Shown here: positions 36,471 to 45,617 of the stretch, one piece after another
Layout of the letters: every line of letters starts with the position of its first letter
Numbering within the stretch: position 1 is the first letter of the stretch
Assembly (NCBI RefSeq): GCF_018381315.1
Contig: NZ_JAGZSD010000003.1
Coordinates: 154,192-218,191 of the forward strand
DNA from: Anaerostipes sp.
Lineage (GTDB): Bacteria; Bacillota; Clostridia; Lachnospirales; Lachnospiraceae
Direction: 5' to 3'
DNA: 64,000 nucleotides
The notes under the pieces: generated by a model
The model's database searches: none
What the model saw: the letters and a program-made list of their open reading frames with translations, nothing else
What the model was told of the DNA's origin: nothing
Made by a program: the position numbers and the translations under genes

Positions 36471-36499
36471 TTTACTGTAATTGCATTATAATCTATAAT
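36471..36499 (+). promoter_or_regulatory. Predicted promoter of the AraC gene
   Basis: TTTACT (36471-36476), 17-base spacer, TATAAT (36494-36499); a second TATAAT overlaps at 36487. About 80 bases before the AraC start. The 247-base divergent intergenic region must also hold the promoter of the catabolic operon, not clearly visible. Confidence 0.5.
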
Positions 36500-36580
36500 A
36501 GACCCATGGTAAATACTGCATCTTGTCTAAAACTTCATCATTCTTGCTTTATTAAAAAAGAACAAAAAGGAGAGATTATT

Positions 36581-37426
36581 ATGAGAAGTGTTGATCCCGG
36601 AATTCTGCCTCAGTCTGTGTGTTTTTCTTTTACCCCTTCGGAGACAGCAAAACAGCTTTACTTTTATCCTACATGGTGCGGACATTATTTCTGCAATAAA
36701 AATTACTATATGAAGCGCCAGTCTTTCCCTCCCCTTCTGATCGTGTTTGTGAGGGAAGGCGTCTTTCATTTTGAATACAGGAATATGATATTTGATGCCC
36801 AGAAAGGCGATGTGGTTTTGCTTGACTGCAGTGAGCCTCACTATTATTATGCGGATGATGGGCTGGAGTTTTTATATATGCATTTCGACGGTTCCAATGC
36901 CCATGAGATCTGCCAAAACATTTTAGACCAGACCGGTCCTCTGATTCAGCAGGAAAACAACGTGCTGATCGGACAGCAGTTATATAGTATGGTGGACTTT
37001 CACATGCATGACGGGATCGAGACAATGTTTCAAAGCTCCATGAGAGTGTATAAGATATTTGAATGCCTGCTGGCCCCCGACAGACAGCAGCTTAAAGAAG
37101 ATAATCCGATTGATAATGTAATCCGCTATATCCGCTCAAATATAGGAAAAGATATTACTTTGGAAGAAATGTCTGAAGTGGCAAATTTGAGCACCTTCTA
37201 TCTTGCACACTGCTTCAAGCAGCAGACTGGCTTCTCACCAAAGGAATATGTAATCAATACAAGACTGGACCAGACTAAAATCCTTCTTGCGCGCACAACC
37301 AAATCCATTTCCGAAATCGCCTATGAGGTCGGCTACTCGTCAGGCAGCAGCCTTACCAATATGTTTGTAAAACGAATGGACATGTCTCCCCGTCAGTACC
37401 GGATGATCTATCAGAGTACATCGTAA
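36581..37426 (+). CDS. AraC-family regulator, divergent to the sugar operon
   Basis: A 281-residue regulator with an N-terminal cupin sensor (VREGVFHFEYRN, GDVVLLDCSEPHYYY) and a C-terminal pair of helix-turn-helix motifs from about residue 180 (DITLEEMSEVANLSTFYLAHCFKQQTGFSPKEYV, SISEIAYEVGYSSGSSLTNMF). Start at 36581 set by AGGAGA 9 bases upstream; the longer frame upstream is promoter DNA. Its divergent position suggests that it controls the dehydrogenase-isomerase-transporter operon. Confidence 0.9.
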   Translation: MRSVDPGILPQSVCFSFTPSETAKQLYFYPTWCGHYFCNKNYYMKRQSFPPLLIVFVREGVFHFEYRNMIFDAQKGDVVLLDCSEPHYYYADDGLEFLYMHFDGSNAHEICQNILDQTGPLIQQENNVLIGQQLYSMVDFHMHDGIETMFQSSMRVYKIFECLLAPDRQQLKEDNPIDNVIRYIRSNIGKDITLEEMSEVANLSTFYLAHCFKQQTGFSPKEYVINTRLDQTKILLARTTKSISEIAYEVGYSSGSSLTNMFVKRMDMSPRQYRMIYQSTS

Positions 37427-37454
37427 GCTGCATATGATGTACTCCACTTTCCGG

Positions 37455-37483
37455 TTGCCGGTTTTACATGAATTGGTTATAAT
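37455..37483 (+). promoter_or_regulatory. Predicted promoter of the hybrid kinase gene
   Basis: TTGCCG (37455-37460), 17-base spacer, TATAAT (37478-37483), about 140 bases before the TTG start. The rest of the 197-base gap shows nothing clear. Confidence 0.55.
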
Positions 37484-37623
37484 CAATAGTAGAAAAGAAA
37501 CGTTGTATGAAGTAAAAAGATTTACCGGAAAACGCCGTTTAATCCATAGATAAACATCGGTCTGAAAGGCCGCCGTGCTTTGCTGCAGCCAATAATAAAT
37601 AAAAGAAATGAGAGGGTGTTATT

Positions 37624-40503
37624 TTGGGAAAATTTACGCTACAGGAAATAGAGACATTTGCCGATAAAATATTGCGGACTTACTTCTGTGACTCTGACCA
37701 GGAGTTTATGATTTCATCATTTGCTGATGATATTATATGGCTGGGCGGCGGTGAATATCAGAAAGCGGAAGGAAAGGAAGCTGTCACAGCCTGTTTTCAG
37801 ATGGGAAAGGATGAGATGATTGCCTGTGACATGACAGATGAAGTCTACCATTCTATGGAACTTGGGGGAGGAAGTTATCTGTGTGAAGGCGTCAGCCGCC
37901 TCCGCAGTAAACCGGAGTCTGAAACCTATATGGATGTTCAGCAGCGTGTTACCTTTATTTTTCGGGAAAAAGGAGACACACTGGAAACTGTACATATCCA
38001 TAATTCAATTCCCTACTCAGCCATCAAGGAAACGGAACTGTTTCCCGTAGAAGCCGGCAGAGAAGAATTTATACGTCTTCAGCTGGCCCTGGATGAAAAG
38101 ACCCAGGAATATGCACAGCAGGCTCAGTTTCTTGAACATCTGTACAACAGTGTACCCTGCGGCATTGTACAGCTGACCGTGGAGCCTCCTCATTCAGTTG
38201 TCACCGCCAATCCCATGGCCTGGAAGCTTTATGGATCCTCCCCTGAAAGTCCTGACACCATACAGAATCCTCTGTTTACGGTCAACAATGAAGATTATGA
38301 CTGGGTAATATCTCTGTTGGAAAACCTTGATCCCGATGGAGAGACCGTCACCTACCGCCGTAAGTGCATACAGGAGAACGGATCAGAATCATGGATTAAT
38401 GTAGTCATGGGAAGGATTATTAATGACAACGGACAGGATGTTATTCAGGCAGTTCTCACAGATATTACTGAACAGACACTGCTGGAAATGGCACAGGCAC
38501 AGGAACAGGCTTTGGAAAACCGTTTTCTGCGCACTGCAATCTATACAGCCTATCCCCTGATCATGAGTATCAATCTGACTCAGGATACTTATAAATGCCT
38601 GGCCTACGGACAGGAACATTTTATATTTCCGCTGGAAGGCAGCTACAGTGACATGCTGAACATTACAAAAGAAAATACCTACCCTTCCTATCAAAAAGAT
38701 TACTATGAGACTTTAAACCGCGATGAAATTCTGCGCCATTTTGAGAATGGAGAACATGAAGTCTATATGGAACTGCAGGAAAAGGACGTGCGCGGGGACT
38801 ACCACTGGATTTCCAACCATATCATATATGTAGAAAATCCATATAACAGTGACGTATTGGCTATTAACCTGGTCAAGGTCCTGGATGCGCAAAGGCAGGA
38901 ACAGGCACGGCAGGAACAGCTTTTGAGAGATGCCCTTGCTTCTGCAAAAGCTGCCAACTCTGCCAAGTCTGACTTTTTATCCCGTATGAGCCATGATATC
39001 AGGACTCCTATGAATGCTATTGTCGGCATGAGCACCATAGGCAAGCTGAAAGCAGACGACATCAGAATAGTTCAGGACTGCTTTCAGAAGATTGATGCTT
39101 CCTCCCAGTATCTGCTCTCTCTGATCAATGACATTCTGGATATGTCAAAAATAGAGACCGACAAGATGGAGATTGCCCGGGAACTCTTTGATTTCAGCTC
39201 TTTTCTAAAGGATATCAATCAAATCATATACTCACAGACGGTGGAAAAAGGTGTATCCTATGAGATGCGCCATAAAGAACCTCTGGAAAGTTACTATATC
39301 GGAGATCCGCTGCGCATGAAACAGATTCTCATGAATCTTCTGTCCAATGCCTTAAAGTTCACTCCAAAAGGAGGCAGCATCGGCATTGACATACAGGAAG
39401 AACGGCGGACAAATGGTTTTGCCTATCTGAAATTTAAGGTCTGGGATACAGGCATCGGAATGTCCGAAGAATTCATGTCCCGGATGTTCCAGCCTTTTGA
39501 ACAGGAATCCCCCGGGAATGCGCGCAACAATATAGGAAGCGGGCTCGGGCTGTCTATTGTATATAATCTGGTGAATCTGATGGGCGGAGATATTCAGGTA
39601 AAGAGCAAAAAACAATCCGGCAGTACCTTCACTGCAGTTGTTCCATTCCAGCTGGTCACAGATAACGAAGAAAAAGAATGGGAAAGAAAACGCCGGAATC
39701 TCCTGAAAGATTTTCATGTACTGGTGGTGGATGATGATCCTGCCGTGGGAAAACAGACTGCGGATATCTTAGATGATATCGGAGCCAAAACTGTGTGGAC
39801 AGACTCAGGGATCAAGGCTGTACAGGAGGTTGAAACATGTATCCGGGAAGAGAGAATGTTTGACATTGCCATGATTGACTGGAAAATGCCCGGAATCGAC
39901 GGCATAGAAACAGCCCGCCGGATCCGTCAGATTGTAGGCCCTGATACGATGATTATCATGATCACCGCCTACAACTGGAGTGAGATCGAAGACGAAGCAC
40001 GTGAAGCAGGCATCAATTATTTTATTGCTAAACCTCTGCTGCGTTCAGCTATTTATGAAACCTTCTCCAAACTGGATGAAAACGAAAGCCTGCCGCCTTC
40101 TCCTTCTGAAATTTCGCTGGCGGGGAAACGAATCCTTCTTGCAGAGGACAATGAATTAAACCGGGAGATTGCTGTAACTCTTCTGGAAATGCATGGAGCC
40201 GCAGTCGATACCGCACAAAACGGAGAGGAAGCAGCAGCCTGCTACCGCACTCATGATGCAGGTACTTATCAGGCCATTCTTATGGATATCCGGATGCCGG
40301 TCATGGACGGACTGGACGCCACAAGAAACATACGGGCTTCCGGCAGGGCAGATGCCCTTTCTGTCCCGATTCTCGCTATGACAGCGAATGCATTTGAGGA
40401 AGACAAAAAAGAAGCCTTTCAGGCCGGCATGACCAGCTACCTTATCAAACCTCTGGATATCAAAGTTCTTTTGAAGGAACTTCAGAAAGTTATCAATACA
40501 TAA
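37624..40503 (+). CDS. Soluble hybrid sensor histidine kinase with two receiver domains
   Basis: A 959-residue protein with no membrane segment. Residues 1-140 resemble a SnoaL/ketosteroid-isomerase-like sensor domain; 165-285 is a PAS domain; 295-425 a second PAS-like region. HisKA follows with the phospho-accepting H457 in MSHDIRTPMN, then the ATPase domain (NLLSNALKFTPKGG, DTGIGM, GSGLGLSI). Two receiver domains follow with aspartates near 752 (MIDWKMPG) and 888 (LMDIRMPV). No histidine phosphotransfer domain or DNA-binding output is attached. The start is TTG at 37624, preceded by GAGGGTG; the next ATG would cut the first domain. Confidence 0.92.
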   Translation: MGKFTLQEIETFADKILRTYFCDSDQEFMISSFADDIIWLGGGEYQKAEGKEAVTACFQMGKDEMIACDMTDEVYHSMELGGGSYLCEGVSRLRSKPESETYMDVQQRVTFIFREKGDTLETVHIHNSIPYSAIKETELFPVEAGREEFIRLQLALDEKTQEYAQQAQFLEHLYNSVPCGIVQLTVEPPHSVVTANPMAWKLYGSSPESPDTIQNPLFTVNNEDYDWVISLLENLDPDGETVTYRRKCIQENGSESWINVVMGRIINDNGQDVIQAVLTDITEQTLLEMAQAQEQALENRFLRTAIYTAYPLIMSINLTQDTYKCLAYGQEHFIFPLEGSYSDMLNITKENTYPSYQKDYYETLNRDEILRHFENGEHEVYMELQEKDVRGDYHWISNHIIYVENPYNSDVLAINLVKVLDAQRQEQARQEQLLRDALASAKAANSAKSDFLSRMSHDIRTPMNAIVGMSTIGKLKADDIRIVQDCFQKIDASSQYLLSLINDILDMSKIETDKMEIARELFDFSSFLKDINQIIYSQTVEKGVSYEMRHKEPLESYYIGDPLRMKQILMNLLSNALKFTPKGGSIGIDIQEERRTNGFAYLKFKVWDTGIGMSEEFMSRMFQPFEQESPGNARNNIGSGLGLSIVYNLVNLMGGDIQVKSKKQSGSTFTAVVPFQLVTDNEEKEWERKRRNLLKDFHVLVVDDDPAVGKQTADILDDIGAKTVWTDSGIKAVQEVETCIREERMFDIAMIDWKMPGIDGIETARRIRQIVGPDTMIIMITAYNWSEIEDEAREAGINYFIAKPLLRSAIYETFSKLDENESLPPSPSEISLAGKRILLAEDNELNREIAVTLLEMHGAAVDTAQNGEEAAACYRTHDAGTYQAILMDIRMPVMDGLDATRNIRASGRADALSVPILAMTANAFEEDKKEAFQAGMTSYLIKPLDIKVLLKELQKVINT

Positions 40504-40509
40504 AATTAT

Positions 40510-40567
40510 AAAAAGCTCTCCAGCGCCGTGATACCATTCCGTATACCGGCAGCCAGAGAGCTTTTTT
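40510..40567. terminator. Bidirectional terminator between hybrid kinase and hydrogenase genes
   Basis: Arms AAAAAGCTCTC (40510-40520) and GAGAGCTTTTTT (40556-40567) with an inner loop; T-runs follow on both strands, serving the convergent kinase (+) and hydA (-) genes. Confidence 0.85.
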
Positions 40568-40589
40568 ATTTTAGAAAGGCCCTAAAACC

Positions 40590-42275
40590 TTATTTCTCAT
40601 TGTGGAGCAGCTTATGTTCCTTTCCTTTCAAAAGGCCGTCATAGACTGTTGCAACGATAGGATTCTGGCTGGAAAGCTTAATCTGAGCCATTTTATCAAT
40701 CTTATAGAGACCTTCCACCCTTGCTTTCTTTGTTCTCGGTCCGATCGGCACCGGCTGGCCTCCTCCTGTAATACAGCCCCTTTTGCACGCCATGACTTCT
40801 ACAAAATCATAGTGTACTTCTCCTGCTTCGATCTGATCCAGCACGTCAGAAGCACAGCGCAGGCCATTGACTACCGCAATGTTTACATCCCGGTCTCCAA
40901 GCTTTACCGAAGCTTCTTTGATCCCGTCCACACCGCGCACACCGGTAAAGCTGATCGCTTCCAGGTCTTCTGCCCTGTCGCTGTTCATCAGCCGGCGAAG
41001 AACGGCCTCAGTCACACCTCCGGTCACACCGAAGATCGCCCCTGCCCCGGATGCAATGCCAAACGGCATATCCAAAGCTTCCGGTTCCATCTGGGCAAGA
41101 TCAATTCCTGCTTCCTGAATCATTCGGGCTGCCTCCGTAGTTGTAAGCACATAGTCTACATTTTGTTCTCCGTCATTAAAGTGCTCCGGCCTTGTGATCT
41201 CCGCCTTTTTTGCAGTACAGGGCATGATGGACACCACCATGATTTTTCTGGAATCACCGGCATCGTCCATACGTGCTTCCTCTTTTATCAGCGCCCCGAA
41301 CATTTCCTGAGGAGAGCGGCAGGTAGAAATGTGATCCCTGAACTGAGGATACCTGTTTTCACAGAATTTCACCCATGCCGGACAGCAGGATGTAAACAGA
41401 GGGAGCTTATCCCCTGCTTCCAGCCTCTCCACCAGTTCCTTGGACTCTTCCATAACGGTTAAGTCCGCACCAAAGTTGGTGTCATATACTTCATCAAATC
41501 CAATCCTCCGGAGGGCAGCCACAAGACGGCCAAGCACATTCTCCCCTTTTGGAATGCCGAACTTATCGCCCACAGCCACACGAACTGCCGGTGCTATCTG
41601 CACTACCACCCGGATTTCAGGATCAGAGAGGGCATCCCATACCTGCTCTATATTCTGCTTAATGGTAATAGCACCTGTAGGACAGACCGCCCGGCACTGT
41701 CCGCAGCCCACACAGTCCGTCTGTGCCAGATCCTTATTGAAGGCCGTTGTCACCTGCATCTTAGATCCCCGGAATGCAAAATCCAAAATTCCCATCCCCT
41801 GGATTTCGTCACAGGTCCTGACACAGTCACCGCACAAAATACATTTATTAGGATCTCTTATGATACATTCGGAAGACAGATCTTTCGGAAGCTGCTTTTT
41901 ATTATTCGGAAAACGCACTTCCTTGATGCCCAGCTGCCTGGATAACTTCTGAAGAACACAGACACCATTCTTTGTACAGGTGGTACAGTCTCTGCAGTGA
42001 GAAGCAAGCAGCAGTTCAATAATCATTTTTCTGTGATGTTTCAGCCTCGGAGTGTTGGTATAAATCACCATCTTATCCCTCGGTGTCTCAGAACAGGATG
42101 CAAAAATTCTTCCCCTGTCATCTTCAACAACACACATGCGGCATGCACCGTATGTGGAAAGTTCTGAATGATAGCAGAAGGTAGGAAGATCTATTCCGGA
42201 CTTGCGGATTACAGACAGAACATTTTTTTCGTCGGTAAATTCCACCCTTCTGTTATTGATCGTCATATAACTCAT
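40590..42275 (-). CDS. hydA: [FeFe]-hydrogenase catalytic subunit
   Basis: A 561-residue hydrogenase. The N-terminal [2Fe-2S] domain has cysteines 34, 45, 48 and 61; a His-Cys3 cluster site is H93, C97, C100, C106; two [4Fe-4S] sites are near 145-155 (CILCGDC) and 188-198 (CVGCGQC). The H-cluster motifs are complete: TSCCPAW (295-301), MPCTAKKAE (351-359) and EVMACKRGC (493-501). Together with the next two subunits it forms the HydABC (Hnd-type) complex that couples ferredoxin and NAD(P)H to hydrogen. AGGAGGAG precedes the ATG. The maturases HydE, HydF and HydG are not in the window. Confidence 0.95.
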   Translation of the reverse strand: MSYMTINNRRVEFTDEKNVLSVIRKSGIDLPTFCYHSELSTYGACRMCVVEDDRGRIFASCSETPRDKMVIYTNTPRLKHHRKMIIELLLASHCRDCTTCTKNGVCVLQKLSRQLGIKEVRFPNNKKQLPKDLSSECIIRDPNKCILCGDCVRTCDEIQGMGILDFAFRGSKMQVTTAFNKDLAQTDCVGCGQCRAVCPTGAITIKQNIEQVWDALSDPEIRVVVQIAPAVRVAVGDKFGIPKGENVLGRLVAALRRIGFDEVYDTNFGADLTVMEESKELVERLEAGDKLPLFTSCCPAWVKFCENRYPQFRDHISTCRSPQEMFGALIKEEARMDDAGDSRKIMVVSIMPCTAKKAEITRPEHFNDGEQNVDYVLTTTEAARMIQEAGIDLAQMEPEALDMPFGIASGAGAIFGVTGGVTEAVLRRLMNSDRAEDLEAISFTGVRGVDGIKEASVKLGDRDVNIAVVNGLRCASDVLDQIEAGEVHYDFVEVMACKRGCITGGGQPVPIGPRTKKARVEGLYKIDKMAQIKLSSQNPIVATVYDGLLKGKEHKLLHNEK

Positions 42276-42287
42276 GTTCGTCTCCTC

Positions 42288-44174
42288 CTACCCTTCAATA
42301 TGGATCGCACCAAATGCACAGGCACTCTCACAAGCCCCGCATTTAATACATTTGTCATTATCAATTACATATGGTTCCTTGATCTGCCCGCTGATAGCAC
42401 CTGCCGGACAGTTCCTTGCGCATTTAGAACATCCTTTACAGCGCTCCGGACTGATGACAAATCTCCGGAGAGCACTGCAGTTGTGTGATGCACACTTTTT
42501 GTCAACCACATGTTCCACATACTCATCCCGGAACAGTTTTAAGGTACTCATAACCGGGAGGGCAGCACTTTTCCCCAACCCGCACAGTGCAGTTTCTGTG
42601 ATCGTTGTGGCAAGCTCCTCCAGAAGCATCAGATCCTCCGGCTCACCCTTGCCTCCTACAATTCTCTCCAGGATCTCCAGCATCCGCTTTGTGCCTTCCC
42701 GGCATGGGACACATTTCCCGCAGCTCTCATTCTGGGTAAAGTTCATGAAAAACCTTGCCACTTCTACCATACAGGTGCTGTCATCCATGACAACTAATCC
42801 GCCGGAGCCGATCATTGCACCCATTTTTTTCAGGGAATCAAAATCCAGATTCACATCCAGATGAGGTGTAATCAGACAGCCTCCTGACGGCCCGCCGATC
42901 TGTACGGCCTTAAATTTGCCGTCTCCTTTGATTCCTCCTCCGATGTCGTAAATAACCTCCCGCAGAGTTGTACCCATAGGGACTTCGATCAGACCCGTAT
43001 GCTTGACGCTTCCGGTAAGGGCAAACGCTTTTGTTCCCGGACTGTTTTCCGGACCAATTCCTTTAAACCACTGTGCCCCTTCTGCAATGATCATAGGAAC
43101 ATTGGCAAAGGTCTCCACATTATTCAGCACCGTCGGTTTTCCAAACAGCCCCTGCTCCACTGTTCTCGGCGGTTTTACGCGGGGCATTCCCCGGTTTCCT
43201 TCAATAGATGCGGTCAGTGCACTTCCCTCTCCGCATACAAATGCCCCCGCTCCCTTATTGATATGTAAATGAAACGAAAACTCTGTCCCTAAAATATGGT
43301 CTCCCAGCAGGCCGCACTCTTCTGCCTGTCCAATAGCTCTTTTAAGCCGGCTGATGGCCAAAGGATATTCTGCCCGGACATAGATATATCCCTCTTCTGC
43401 ACCTACAGCATAGGCGGCAAGCATAATCCCCTCTATCATCTTGTGGGGATCACCTTCCATAATACTCCGGTCCATAAAAGCACCCGGATCACCTTCATCT
43501 CCGTTGCAGACCACATAGCGCACCTTTTCCGGCTGTCCTGCCACCTGGGACCACTTATATCCTGTAGGGAATCCTCCGCCTCCCCGTCCTCTCAGATTTG
43601 ACTCGGTGATCTCCCGGATCACATCCTCCGGCTTCATTTCAAACAAAGCTTTTTCCAAGGCTTCATACCCGCCAACGGACAGGTACTCTTCTATATGCTC
43701 TGCATCAATATGCCCGCAGTTTTTCAGTACATTTCTTGTCTGTTTTTTATAAAAAGGGATGTCTTCCTGTTTCTGATACTCAATCCCGTCTCCCTTAAAC
43801 AGCAGATGACGGATCGGCTCACCTTTTTCTATGGTCCTGTGAAAAATCTCATCACAGTCCTCCGGCTGGACTTTCGTATATAAGATGCCATGAGGTTCGA
43901 TCCGCATCAGCGGTCCCATCTCACAAAATCCGTGGCAGCCGCTTTTCTTAATACCGATCTCCCCGTCTCCGTGTGCAATTTCAGGGCCGAATTGTACTTC
44001 TACGTCAGGATACTCAGCGGCCAGCTCACACATCCTGTCATAAATCTCCCCTGACCCGCCGGAAAGGCAGCCTGTACCCGCACAGATCAGAACTCTGCAT
44101 TTACTTTTTTTCACCTGTTCTCTGGAAGCTTCGCGGACCCGGCCGAGAGCTTCTCTGTTTTCTATCTTTTTCAT
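42288..44174 (-). CDS. hydB: Hydrogenase flavoprotein subunit (NuoF-like)
   Basis: A 628-residue subunit. N-terminal thioredoxin-like [2Fe-2S] region (ICAGTGCLSGG, KKSGCHGFCEMGP), FMN/NADH-binding NuoF domain (LRGRGGGGFPTGYKW, CNGDEGDPGAFMDR), the NuoF iron-sulfur site (ESCGKCVPCREGT) and a C-terminal two-cluster ferredoxin (CKGCSKCARNCP, CIKCGACESAC). Bifurcating-type HydB. It begins 3 bases after hydC and ends 12 bases before hydA. Confidence 0.95.
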   Translation of the reverse strand: MKKIENREALGRVREASREQVKKSKCRVLICAGTGCLSGGSGEIYDRMCELAAEYPDVEVQFGPEIAHGDGEIGIKKSGCHGFCEMGPLMRIEPHGILYTKVQPEDCDEIFHRTIEKGEPIRHLLFKGDGIEYQKQEDIPFYKKQTRNVLKNCGHIDAEHIEEYLSVGGYEALEKALFEMKPEDVIREITESNLRGRGGGGFPTGYKWSQVAGQPEKVRYVVCNGDEGDPGAFMDRSIMEGDPHKMIEGIMLAAYAVGAEEGYIYVRAEYPLAISRLKRAIGQAEECGLLGDHILGTEFSFHLHINKGAGAFVCGEGSALTASIEGNRGMPRVKPPRTVEQGLFGKPTVLNNVETFANVPMIIAEGAQWFKGIGPENSPGTKAFALTGSVKHTGLIEVPMGTTLREVIYDIGGGIKGDGKFKAVQIGGPSGGCLITPHLDVNLDFDSLKKMGAMIGSGGLVVMDDSTCMVEVARFFMNFTQNESCGKCVPCREGTKRMLEILERIVGGKGEPEDLMLLEELATTITETALCGLGKSAALPVMSTLKLFRDEYVEHVVDKKCASHNCSALRRFVISPERCKGCSKCARNCPAGAISGQIKEPYVIDNDKCIKCGACESACAFGAIHIEG

Positions 44175-44177
44175 GAT

Positions 44178-44651
44178 TTAAGCTCCTCTCAGTTCGCGGA
44201 TCAGTTCAGCTGCTGCATCCGGTGTCATTGCCGGGTATACCTTATCGTTCACCGTAAGTACCGGTGCAAGGCCGCAGGCACCCAGACAGGATACCGTCTC
44301 CAGTGTAAACAGCATATCATCAGTGGTGGCCTTTTCCCCCGAAAGCCCCAGTTCACTGTACAGCCGTTCCAGAATAGCCGCCGACTTGCGTACATGGCAG
44401 GCTGTTCCATTACATACTTTAATGATATATTTTCCTTTTGGTTCAAAAGAAAAATTTTCATAAAATGTCGCAACACTGTACGCCTTTGCTTCATCAATAG
44501 ACAGCCTGTCAGCAACATAGCTCAAAAGCTCCGGCGGCAGATAGCGGTATTCAGCCTGAATATCCTGAATAACCGGAATCAAAGCCGCCTGGTTCAGCCC
44601 GTGAGATGCTATGATTTCATCTGTTCTGTCATAATAGGCCTGATCTAACAT
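44178..44651 (-). CDS. hydC: Hydrogenase [2Fe-2S] subunit (NuoE-like)
   Basis: A 157-residue thioredoxin-like ferredoxin with the four cluster cysteines in VCNGTACHVR and SCLGACGLAP, as in NuoE/HndA. GGAGG precedes the ATG at 44651. First gene of hydCBA. Confidence 0.95.
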   Translation of the reverse strand: MLDQAYYDRTDEIIASHGLNQAALIPVIQDIQAEYRYLPPELLSYVADRLSIDEAKAYSVATFYENFSFEPKGKYIIKVCNGTACHVRKSAAILERLYSELGLSGEKATTDDMLFTLETVSCLGACGLAPVLTVNDKVYPAMTPDAAAELIRELRGA

Positions 44652-44688
44652 GTGATACCTCCTCCAATTTGTGCATTTTGGTTAAAAT

Positions 44689-44717
44689 TTTATCAATCAA
44701 TGATAATTATATGTCAA
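44689..44717 (-). promoter_or_regulatory. Predicted promoter of the hydrogenase operon
   Basis: On the minus strand TTGACA (44712-44717), 17-base spacer, GATAAA (44689-44694), 38 bases before hydC. The surrounding ATCAATCAATGATAATTAT is AT-rich and partly palindromic and could hold a regulator site (for example redox control), which is only a guess. Confidence 0.5.
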
Positions 44718-44773
44718 AATTGTCTGATTATCAATAAAAACGTTCGGATTCTAAGTCAAAACAGCACAAAAAA

Positions 44774-44802
44774 ACCAGATGCTCTTTTTAAGAGAACCTG
44801 GT
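44774..44802 (-). terminator. Terminator after the HTH-desulfoferrodoxin gene
   Basis: ACCAG-ATG-CTCTT pairs with AAGAG-AAC-CTGGT; on the minus strand a run of seven or more T follows. Located 70 bases past the stop at 44874. Confidence 0.85.
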
Positions 44803-44873
44803 ATTGGTGAATTTGTCAGGCTTTGTTATAATCAAACCATCTTGTTCCAATGTGCGCTGAAAAAAGAATCTGA

Positions 44874-45458
44874 TTACACAGCCTGATAGAAAAAGCCGTG
44901 CTTTGTACAGTGCCAAACAAGCATTCCATGTCCCACCGCAGGAATCCTTGTCTGGAAATCCCATTCAGGGTACAGTTTCTTTAATATGATACCGTCTCCC
45001 GTCACCAGCGCAGCAAATGAAATATAATGATCTCTTGTCATCTCATGGCTCGATGATATGAAATAGTCGTTTTCAATCATTTCCACTGTAAGCTTTTCAT
45101 CTTCTTCTGCTTTTACTGGCTGAGCCGCTATCAGCTTTCTGCCGCAGCAGGTTATCCCGCTGTCTGTCATTGCTGTAATCAGATTCCCGCAGTCCGGACA
45201 GACATAAAACTTCATTTTTTTCATATTTCCTCCTAAAATTTCATTGGCAGACAAATCTCCGGAAAGCAGCTTTTCTAATTCGATCCCGAATAGTTCTGAC
45301 AATTCCGGAAGGAGAGACACATCCGGGCATCCAAGGCCCCGCTCCCATTTTGAAACTGTTTTATCACTGATATGCATGCGTTCTGCCAGCTGGAGCTGCG
45401 TCAGCCCTTTTTCTTTTCTCAAATCGCAGATCAATCTGCCCGTTTTCTTGTTATCCAT
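44874..45458 (-). CDS. XRE-type regulator fused to a desulfoferrodoxin-like iron-binding module
   Basis: A 194-residue fusion. Residues 8-65 form an XRE/Cro helix-turn-helix (EKGLTQLQLAERMHISDKTVSKWERG). Residues 83-108 match the desulforedoxin [Fe(Cys)4] knot: C87-x-x-C90 and C104-C105 (FYVCPDCGN, GITCCGRKL). Residues 130-194 match the superoxide-reductase domain: HEMTRDHYISF (H138, H144) and the terminal C184-x-x-H187 in WHCTKHGFF. The first of the four histidine ligands in true superoxide reductase (EKHxP segment) appears absent. So it may sense iron, superoxide or redox state and regulate genes. Start at 45458 set by GAGGTGAG 7 bases upstream. It lies next to the hydrogenase operon. Confidence 0.82.
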   Translation of the reverse strand: MDNKKTGRLICDLRKEKGLTQLQLAERMHISDKTVSKWERGLGCPDVSLLPELSELFGIELEKLLSGDLSANEILGGNMKKMKFYVCPDCGNLITAMTDSGITCCGRKLIAAQPVKAEEDEKLTVEMIENDYFISSSHEMTRDHYISFAALVTGDGIILKKLYPEWDFQTRIPAVGHGMLVWHCTKHGFFYQAV

Positions 45459-45617
45459 TTTTCTCACCTCACTTGTCATTATAAAAAATATAGCATCATA
45501 ATACAATCAACGCTCCGTAGAGTTTTTTCGAGTCTTACTTAATAGGATATATTTCCAACTCACATTTTTACAAAATTCACATAAAATATAGAAAAAACAA
45601 CTGGCGGTAATATATAT

